A stretch of DNA of 64,000 bases from Peromyscus leucopus (lineage: Eukaryota > Chordata > Mammalia > Rodentia > Cricetidae): contig NC_051067.1 in the NCBI RefSeq assembly GCF_004664715.2, positions 68,280,982 through 68,344,981 on the forward strand. Reading direction: 5' to 3'. Numbering within the stretch: position 1 is the first letter of the stretch; the number at the start of each line of letters is the position of its first letter. The notes beneath the pieces were generated by a model. The model did not search any database and was not told the DNA's origin. It worked only from the letters and a program-made list of their open reading frames with translations. Below, piece after piece: positions 56,766 through 64,000 of the stretch. Position numbers and translations under genes: made by a program.

Positions 56766-57979
56766 CGCACACACCACTCCAAGAAGGGCCTTCACTGTGA
56801 TAAAATAACAAGCATAACATTCTGCTATCATTTGGTAGAATTTTCAAATTATACAACCAAATATACATATATTCAAATTTATGATGATCAAATATGAACA
56901 TACTGAAATGCTATTTGGTTTAGGGGAAATGTTCCTACAATCATAGCCATATAATGATGTTTAAATTCTATTTATTTCTAAGTTCCATTCACACCACAAA
57001 GCTGCTGCCTTGGATGCTACAACCCTTAATAAGAGCAAATCTTTCATTTCAAAATTGGAGCGCTTTTGTGATGTTCAATGGAGGGAACTTATGTATGGAA
57101 CCTACTCATTATGGGCGACGAATATTTGCTGATATGAAAGACTGTCCTGGCTGAAGTAGCAAAACATGCAACCAGTCCAGGAACAATGACAAGGACTGTC
57201 TGATCTCCACCTGCCCAGGACAACCCTCATGAACTAGCCAAGACAATTTTGCTGCATCACGAGTCTAGCGGCCGAGCAGACGTCCTGGATTGTGCTGCAT
57301 AGACAAAACCGGGACCAGTGGCTAGTGTTAGTTTAATGGGAAAAAGAACCTTCTATTGCATTGGCTCCCTGGGCAGTGTGGTAGCTCCTGTTGTTACCTC
57401 ATCCCTCATCATCCTGTCTTACCTTAGTCTTGTCTTTTAGGCTGTGATGGAGACATTCTGCATATTTGGGTTTCAGCCTGCCCATATTCTCTAAACCAAT
57501 TCTTTGCTGACCTTAGCTTGTGTTAATCTCATTCCCTTTGCATTGCTATTTTGATGAAACTCACCACTGTTATGATTTTTTTTTTCATTTTATTGTGGCA
57601 TTGAGCTCCAAATCCTGCTAATTGGCAACTCAGCACAGAGAAGACAAAAAGGATCGTAATTTTTCTGTCTTTCTCATCAAATATTAAGTTCAATTATCTT
57701 TCCCCCATCACCAGCAATTACATAGGTTTGCATAAACTCACACTGCCCACAGCACTCCTGCTGCCGAAGTGCATTTCTGGCAAGCATGATTGTCACTGTC
57801 AGAGACAACTTACAGTGCAATCAAAAAAGGCAGTGCTCCTCAACATGATCTCTTTTGGAACCTAAGATCTCTCAAAGGAAGACTTCGAGGAATGTAGAAA
57901 GCCGCATGAAGGAGAAAACATAGTAAGAAGAGCCAGGAAGCAAAGTGATTTCTATTTTCTGTTCTGCAGAGTGGAGTGA
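56766..57979. other. Repeat-free interval, possible conserved non-coding sequence
   Basis: No recognised repeat. 57590-57940 has balanced composition and words such as 'cctgctaattggcaact' and 'catcaccagcaattacatagg' that look like developmental enhancer sequence. This is appearance only. Confidence 0.4.
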
Positions 57980-58180
57980 GGTGTTGGTAGTGGTGATGGT
58001 AGTGGTGGTGGTGGTGGTGGTGGTGGTGGTGGTGGTGGTGGTGGTGGTGGTAGTGATGGTGGTGGTGGTGGTGGTGGTGGTAGTGATGATGGTGGTGGTG
58101 GTGATAGTGATGGTAATGGTGATGATGATGGTGGTGATGGTTCTGGTGGCGATGGTAGTAGTGATGATGATGGTGGTGGG
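57980..58180. repeat. GGT/GAT trinucleotide tract, about 200 bp
   Basis: Long GGT runs interrupted by GAT and AGT units. Frames are poly-Val/Met, poly-His or poly-Pro/Ser depending on phase. None is a gene. Confidence 0.95.
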
Positions 58181-58907
58181 ACATGTGTCTTTGTGTCTGA
58201 GTCTGCCGTGAAAGGGATAGGAAATGAGGAAGGGAGGGAGGTCCCCATTTTCAAAAAAGATTTGGGTCAGCTCGATTAAAATATTCTTTCAACAAAAGAG
58301 GATGTCACATTGATTAATGATGCAACTTCAATTCGTACAAGACAATGTTTATCCACCAAAAAGGAAGACACATTCTTTCCTGGATGACACCAGCACCGTA
58401 ACCTTTCCTTAGTGCTATTTTGGTGAATTCTCAGCCTTGTAGTTCATGAGACAGGCAACAGTTTCATTAATAGTCAAGAGCACTCTGTAACTTAGAAAAC
58501 GATTCTGTAATCTTAACAAATTAAAGAAAAGCTGTCCTAATGAGTTTTGTTTTCACTTTTAGCAAAAAGTAAACAGTGATTGCCCCTCAAGATTTTGCAT
58601 ATTTAACTTTGAGAGATCACATGTTTGTATACACAGCCATTTTTCTCATGGCGGTGACTTGTTGACTGACAGGAACAATGTGATGGGGATCTGGTGTATT
58701 TTGGCTCACATGTCTAGTCCACCATGGGAGGGAAGGAGTAACAGAGTTCATGAAAGTAGCTTCTCTCATTGTAGAGGCAGGCAGAAAGTAGAGATCTTGG
58801 GTTGGAAGCACATATGGCCTACAAGTCTGCCTCCCAGGGATCCCCTTCCTTCAGCCAGGCTCCACCTTCTACAACTTTCCAAAATAGCCTCACTGTGTGG
58901 TGACTGT
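58181..58907. other. Repeat-free interval, possible conserved non-coding sequence
   Basis: 58270-58610 is AT-rich with 'gattaatgatgcaacttcaattcg' and 'cctaatgagttttg' and no repeat signature. Confidence 0.4.
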
Positions 58908-59455
58908 CTTGGTTGCTTTTCTATTGTTCTGAGGAACAACATGACTAAGGCAACTTATAAAAGAAAGCATTTGATTGGGGGCTGGCTTACAGTTTCAGAG
59001 GGTGAGTCCACCATTGTTATGGCAGGGAGCATGGCTGCAGGCATGGTGCTGGAGCAATAGCTGAGCACTTACATCTTATCTGCAAGTTGGCGGCAGAGAG
59101 ACAAGAGAGACCGGGCTTGGCGTGGGCTTTTGAAACTTCAAAACACATCCCCAGGGACACACCTCCTTCAACAAAGTGACACCTTCTAACCCCGTGGTTC
59201 TCAACCTTCCCAATGCTGCGACCCTTTAATTAATACAGTTCCTTAGGTTTGTGGTGACCCCCAACCATAAAATTACTCTTGTTTCTACTTCATAACTGTA
59301 ATTTTGCCACTGTTGTGAGTCTTTTTGGGGTTACGACCCACAGGTTGGGAACCACTGTCCTAATCTTTCCCCAAACAGTTTTACCAGCCGAGAATCACTC
59401 AAATATATGAACGTAGGGTGGCCATTCTTACTGAAACCACCACAGTGACCAGCAG
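58908..59455 (-). mobile_element. MaLR-like LTR (second type), antisense, split by a DNA transposon
   Basis: Left part 'gtcttggttgcttttctattgttctgaggaacaacatgac' to 'caacaaagtgacaccttctaac'. Right part from 59358 'tcctaatctttccccaaacag' to 'ctgaaaccaccacagtg'. Same type as 9991-10362. Confidence 0.65.
59192..59357 (+). mobile_element. URR1-type hAT DNA transposon fragment
   Basis: It begins CCGTGGTTCTCAACCTT and ends AGGTTGGGAACCACTG, which are imperfect terminal inverted repeats. Inside are 'gctgcgaccctttaat', 'ggtgacccccaaccataaaattac' and 'cttcataactgtaattttgcc'. This matches the rodent non-autonomous hAT family URR1 as I know it. The flanks TTCTAACC/TCCTAATC are an imperfect 8-bp duplication. 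Confidence 0.85.
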
Positions 59456-60324
59456 TTCAGATCCATGAGCCTGCTGGGGCTATTTCACATCCACATGTAG
59501 GACGTAGGGTATGCTTGCCGTGTGTAGGGAGACAATGAAGAGATGCCTTTTAGCTGTACTGAACTTTCAAAAGCTTATTCCTCAGTAGAGTTAGTGCTTG
59601 TTTACCAAAAATGCTCCTGAAAGCTTCCATTTCTAACAGGTTTAGCAGGGTGAGTAGAATAATAGGCAAGGCAGAAACAATGGCCTTCCCTGCTCCACAC
59701 CTTCCCTAGCGTTCTTTTGGGAACAATCACAAATTGTGTTTAAAAGCAGAGTTTTCTTCCTTTGAAAAAAGATTGGGTTTGAAATCCATAAGAGTGAAAA
59801 TGCATTTCTTTTTTTTTTTTTGCAAGGCAAATGACTTACTGTTTCCTGTTCTAATGTTGCCCGAAAAACACAGCTACAGTTCAAAGCAAATAACAGCTGC
59901 GCACTTTCAAATGGCTCTCGTGGGCAGGTGGCATTTACTCTCTAAGCTGAATTCAAATACAGTTTCACTTTTAGATCTATAGTTTTATAATGTCTCTGAA
60001 CTCATATTTTTGTGGATATTATGCAGAGAAGAAAAATGTCAACATAGCTAATTAAATCCATTTTGAGGGAAAATATTAAGTGTTTCACTCAAGAGAGATT
60101 TTATTTGAATTAAATTGACTTGACAGGAAGACAAATCAATCATTTGTCTTCCTGTGCATTAAAAATAGAGTGTGCTTCCTATTTTAAAATGAATCCTTTT
60201 ATTTTTGAGATTATAATATAATTGCCTCATACCCCTTTCTTTTTCCTCCTTCTAGACCTTCCCATAACCTCTCCTTGTTCTCTTTTGAAATTCTTGGCCT
60301 CTTTTTTCACTAATGTTGTTACTT

Positions 60325-60370
<46 letters not shown>

Positions 60371-60984
60371 TTTCTTAAATATAAGCTTCTCAGTCTGTAT
60401 AATGTTACTTGTATGCATTTCTTCAGGGCTGACCATTTGGTATTCAGTAAACAATTTGTGTGCTCTTCCCCAGAAAAAGCTGTTTCTCCTGCTCTCAGCG
60501 TTCCTTAGTTGCCTGTAGTTCTCTGTAGAGGGTTGAGGCCTCCCGGTCTTTCCCCTGTCCACTTTAGCATGTTTACTGTTATCCTTGTGCAGCTCATGTT
60601 TAGGTAGTCATGTTGGTGTGACTTCATGTGTATAGCTTCTGACATTCCTAGGAAACATGGTTCCATAGCAGACTCCCTGATCTGAGGCTGTTACCATGGG
60701 GCCCACTCCCAATGGATACATCTGCAAAACAACGCCCACATTTAAGGCTCAGGGCATATTAAAGGTTGTAGAAGTGTGCGTCCACTCTAGAAACCACCTT
60801 AATACAGGCTCATCACAAATCAAAGAATTTTACATGTTATAAGGTATATGAACTATGCTAAAAACACTAGTGTGGCTCTTTAATGTATGTTTGCATGTGT
60901 GTATGAATGTATGGATGTTATGTATATATGTGTGCATATTATACATAATTAACTTTTCAGGTATGTTTTTTTTTCTACAGAGCA
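59456..60984. other. Mostly repeat-free interval with CA tract 60327-60368
   Basis: 59750-60230 has no repeat signature apart from a T run at 59810-59821. It includes 'gctaattaaatccattttg' and the inverted repeat listed next. 60369-60960 is unassigned. Frames of 98 and 111 codons at 60222-60562 run through the CA tract. Confidence 0.45.
60123..60155. promoter_or_regulatory. Perfect 14-bp inverted repeat with 5-nt spacer
   Basis: ACAGGAAGACAAAT (60123-60136), spacer CAATC, ATTTGTCTTCCTGT (60142-60155). It lies in AT-rich, repeat-free sequence. It could be a paired protein-binding site or a small hairpin. No function is shown. Confidence 0.7.
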
Positions 60985-61066
60985 CAAACTGGTATTGAAC
61001 CAATGATCCTCCTGCCTCAGCCATCTAAGTGCTGAGATTGCTGGTGTGAACCACCACACCTAGCTT
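60985..61066 (-). mobile_element. B1/PB1-like fragment, antisense
   Basis: 'aaactggtattgaaccaatgatcctcctgcctcagccatctaagtgctgagattgctggtgtgaaccaccacacctagc' is a B1-type complement. Confidence 0.65.
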
Positions 61067-61167
61067 TGTATTTTTATTCTGTTTAGCCACATAGAATTGT
61101 TTGGTTGTTTTAGTTTTTAATCATACCTTCAAGGAAAATTTTGAGTTTCATTAAGAAGTGAGCTATG

Positions 61168-61349
61168 TCTGGGCCTGGTGTTATAGTACAGACCTTTAAT
61201 CCTAGCAGATGAAGGCAGAGGCAGATCGATTTCTATGAGTTTGAAGTCTGCCTGCTCTATACAATGAGTTCCAGGTTGGCCAAAGCTACATAGTGAGACC
61301 CTGTCTCAAAAAAAAAAAAAATAAATAAAATAAAATAAAAAAAAAAAAG
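61168..61349 (+). mobile_element. B1 SINE, sense, diverged
   Basis: 'ctggtgttatagtacagacctttaatcctagcag', 'gcagaggcagatcgatttctatgag', 'gagttccaggttggccaaagctacatagtgagaccctgtctc' and a long A-rich tail with ATAAAT and AATAA units. Confidence 0.9.
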
Positions 61350-61578
61350 GAAAAGAAAAGAAAGAAGTGAGCATTGGGAATTAAACAAAAAAAATGTAGG
61401 TATTAGCTAGAGGTGTTGGCTGAAAAAAGAGACTGAAACTTCATATTGCCGTTGTGAAGGAAAATCACATTAGTAAGCTATGACTGACACAAAAATCTGT
61501 ACGCTTTTCTGTGTATTATAGATTTAGAGATATATTTACTCCGATGAATCCATCACCACAATCAATGAACTTATCTAT
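61350..61578. other. No gene or recognised repeat
   Basis: Short unassigned stretch ending with the CTAT that is duplicated around the next LTR. Confidence 0.5.
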
Positions 61579-62223
61579 TGAAAGGAACAAGCAGATGCCA
61601 TAACAGGCTGCTCAGTCTTCTTTCAGAGATCGGGCCTTAATTTCAGTTTCCTGAGACTTAAGCAAGCAGTTTCTGGGAGGGCTATGACTTAGTCCTTGCA
61701 GTAGCTCCCTTTCTACATGTACTCTGACTGTTCAAAGTTCAGCCAGTTGTTTACTGTCTGGGACCCCTCACCAACTTAGAGCTCCGTGCATAGGTCAATG
61801 TGAATGTGCGAGGCCAGTCAGCCTCCATGGCAGCTCAAGGACAGAGCCTGGGCCACTGAGTCAGCCCCCACAGTCAGTATGTGCAAGGCCAGCCAGCCCC
61901 CATGGCAGCTCAAGGACAAAGCCTGGGACTTGTCCAGGCCTGCCCCCCAAATGATAATTGTAACTCCCAACCAGTAAATTCAAAGGTTACACACCCTCAC
62001 CCAATCATATGACGCCAAGGCTTGTACCACCCTGCTTGTGTTTTTTCCCTTTAAAAACCCCTCACCCTGAGAGCTCAGGGCCGTCATCCTCCACCTGTTG
62101 CATCGAGTGTTGGACACGGACCAAGCCTGGGCTTGCTTGTTACCAATAAACCCCTTTGTGTTTTGCAATGGATAGCGGCTCTGTGGTGGTCTTGCTTGGT
62201 GGTCTTGAGACACAGCCACAACA
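61579..62223 (+). mobile_element. Solo LTR, class I (gamma-type), sense
   Basis: Begins TGAAAGGAAC and ends GCCACAACA, flanked by CTAT on both sides (61575-61578 and 62224-62227). A 'tttaaaaacccc' TATA-like box lies at 62050 and AATAAA at 62145-62150, followed by a U5-like 'ttgtgttttgcaatgg' stretch. U3 contains a tandem 75-bp repeat (from 61806 and 61881) of the form 'gaggccagtcagcctccatggcagctc'. The 4-bp duplication and TGAAAGG start are typical of class I elements. Confidence 0.8.
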
Positions 62224-62227
62224 CTAT

Positions 62228-62388
62228 CACCTTCAAGTTTCCTTCCATCTTTCTCCATCTCTCCCCCTCTCCCCTCCCCTCCAGTCTGCTTCCCTTCCCC
62301 TTCCCTCCTCTTTCCCCCTCTCCTTTCTTCTCCTTTCCCCTCCTTTCTCTTGCCTCCCCTCTCCTCACTTCCTCTTTCTTCTGGAATA
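62228..62388. repeat. CT-rich tract
   Basis: About 150 bp of TCC/CTT/CCC-rich sequence directly after the LTR. Frames of 91-140 codons over it, on both strands, are by-products. Confidence 0.85.
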
Positions 62389-62884
62389 CTTATGGTCAAC
62401 ATTTTTGAGCAAAATTGTAAGACTATGCTGCATTTTTGTTAACTTTAGACACCGGTGTTAGAGGCTCCTCGGAGGTGCATAATGAGACTTATAACTCTTG
62501 TTATAGAAAAAAAATAAAATATAAAAATAAATGGAATCTGCCTCTAGATGGAGATTTCTTAAGAGTGACTCCAGGGACAGACCAGGGATTTGCCTAAGGA
62601 AGCACTCCTAGGAAGATGATGTATCTCCCTTCCTTGAATTTTTGCCCCTAGTGCAGTTTCTATAAGCTACCGTGAGAGGTATGATGACTCCTTCCTCCTC
62701 TCTCTGCTTTTTTGTCTTTCAGAGTTCGCTTTTCAAATCCCTAATTAAGGGCTTCGGATTCCTTAGTCTTTTTCTAAAGTTCCCCTCCCTGCCATGTGGA
62801 TCCCTACCATGTGGCCAACTTCATGTTGATCTAAATGCTCCTACCAGCCTCTGGGACACTACAGCTTGAGTGCCCTTTATCTCC
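62389..62884. other. No gene or recognised repeat
   Basis: Unassigned, with an A-rich patch at 62505-62530. Confidence 0.5.
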
Positions 62885-63705
62885 ATCAGCACTGGTTTTT
62901 ACTTTTATCTCTTTTCGCTATTAGCCACCATAACAGTGTGAGGTGCCACCTCACTGTAGATTTGACATGAATTCCTAGATGTTTGTTGTCGACTTCATGA
63001 ACCTGCTGGACATTTGCATATCTACAGTTTTGAAATGTCTGCTCAGATCCCTTGCCCATTTTGAAATATAGATTGCTTGTTTCTTGCTGTTGGTTTGCCT
63101 GTCCATTCTGAGTGGTAACCCCTTTGCAGATGTACAGTTGGCAAGTATGTTTTCTTTCTTTCCTTTTTTCCTGACTGCTCTTTGCACTCTGTTGCCTGCT
63201 TTCTTTGTGGCACGGCCATTTTCAGTTTGGCGTGTTTGAGCTTGTTTGTTTTAAAAGCTGGCGGTGGGTGTGCTTTTGATAGAGCATTGACGAAATCACA
63301 GTCAAGTTCAATGTCAAGATGTTTCTTCTCTGTTTTCTTCTAGTAGTTTCATAGTTGCTGGCTTTTCATTTTAATTTTTCATTCTCTCTTGAGTGGGTTC
63401 TGTGTTTGCGGTAGAGAAAGCACCATTTCTTTCCCCCTCCACTTCTCTGTTTTGCACGTGGTCATCCTATCTCCTCAGGGCCACCCATTCAAGAAACTGG
63501 CTCTCCCACTTTTGTCGTGATAGTGTGGTTTTCAAAATTCATGGTGCTTTCTAAATACACAAGCATGCTATCTGCGAACAGAAGTAATTTTGCTTCTCCC
63601 TTTCTGGTTTAGATTTCACCTGTCTCTTGTTTAATTTCTTTTTATAGCTCTGACTAGACCTTGCAGGAATGTATTGAATAGAAGCTGTAAAGGTCCTTGT
63701 CTCAT
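62885..63705 (-). mobile_element. Old L1 (L1M-type) ORF2 region, antisense
   Basis: 'gcccattttgaaatatagattgcttgtttcttgctg', 'ggtaacccctttgcagatgtacagttggcaagtatg', 'ctatctgcgaacagaagtaattttgcttctcc' and 'ctgactagaccttgcaggaatgtattgaatag' follow an L1 ORF2 complement. Many stops. Confidence 0.7.
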
Positions 63706-63711
63706 TACAGG

Positions 63712-63768
63712 CCTGTCATTCACAAGGTCTAGGTTTGATCCCTAGCACCGGGAAAAAAAAAAAAAGTT
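63712..63768 (+). mobile_element. ID/B4-like SINE 3' fragment, sense
   Basis: 'cattcacaaggtctaggtttgatccctagcacc' then an A run is the second half of an ID-type head with its tail. Confidence 0.6.
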
Positions 63769-64000
63769 AAAAAAAGAGGATGACATCGCTGAAGAGATTA
63801 AGGCCGAGGCTTATCAAGGCCTAGATATTTAACATCTTTCTGGGTTCTCTGTGATGTGTTCCTTCCTCTCCCTAACAGGGCTGGGTCCTTTCTAGAATGT
63901 GGATCTTACAATGCCCCAATAAAACAAGTTTGGGCATTTATGGTCAACTCTTATATAGAAAATTGGAGTGATCTTTTTAGATTTGGGGTGGACAAGTTTT
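63769..64000. other. No gene or recognised repeat
   Basis: Unassigned to the window end. Confidence 0.5.

Noticed and set aside
56439..56897. 152-codon frame with a Thr/His run
   Set aside because: It reads through a B4 and its CA tail.
57840..58254. His-, Val- and Pro-rich frames of 88-114 codons
   Set aside because: They are phases of the GGT/GAT tract. No start context or domain.
62228..62408. Frames of 91-140 codons over the CT-rich tract
   Set aside because: Low-complexity sequence open on both strands.

Overview
The window looks like intergenic DNA from a mammal, most likely a cricetid rodent (deer mouse, hamster or vole group). B1, B2/B3, B4 and ID SINEs are all present, which together are diagnostic of muroid rodents. 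The B1 copies carry the 'ggaaaggcgcaaagctac' block that I associate with Cricetidae rather than Mus or Rattus. The base is uniformly AT-rich, there is no CpG island, and CA/TG microsatellites are frequent.

I find no protein-coding gene, exon chain, structural RNA gene or processed pseudogene that I would defend. Every open reading frame over about 100 codons lies in a simple repeat, a SINE or an LTR. The window is best read as a gene desert or a large intron built from transposable elements of several ages, with a few single-copy stretches that could be conserved non-coding elements.

Layout. 1-5 kb: SINEs plus a solo LTR with a 6-bp target duplication inside a B4. 5-11 kb: unassigned sequence, then an antisense old L1 split by two MaLR-like LTRs. 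12-16 kb: a solo LTR, a complete two-LTR MaLR-like element containing a young B1, a B4 and an L1 3' end. 16-19.4 kb: mostly unassigned.

19.4-29 kb is the most striking block. A sense-strand L1 keeps its 5' region, the start of ORF1 and its 3' UTR but lacks ORF2. It is interrupted by an 8.28-kb antisense class II endogenous retrovirus (19749-28028) flanked by the 6-bp duplication CACAAA. The two 1.36-kb LTRs differ by a single base, yet the interior has only decayed protease and reverse-transcriptase remnants. The element therefore looks recently mobilised but non-autonomous. Its LTRs contain three perfect 12-13-bp hairpins.

29-38 kb holds a 440-bp polypurine/polypyrimidine tract beside a B1 and several local direct duplications. 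38-50 kb is sparse single-copy-like sequence with scattered SINEs, LTRs and a triple-nested L1/B4/L1 block. 50.5-52 kb has a 140-bp direct repeat bracketing a repeat-free, conserved-looking segment. 53-56 kb holds LTR-like units. 57-60.2 kb holds candidate conserved non-coding sequence with an embedded GGT-rich tract and a 14-bp perfect inverted repeat. 61.6-62.2 kb is a solo class I-type LTR with a 4-bp duplication. The end is another antisense old L1.

Repeat subfamily names come from recognition by eye. Boundaries are firm only where a target duplication is stated.
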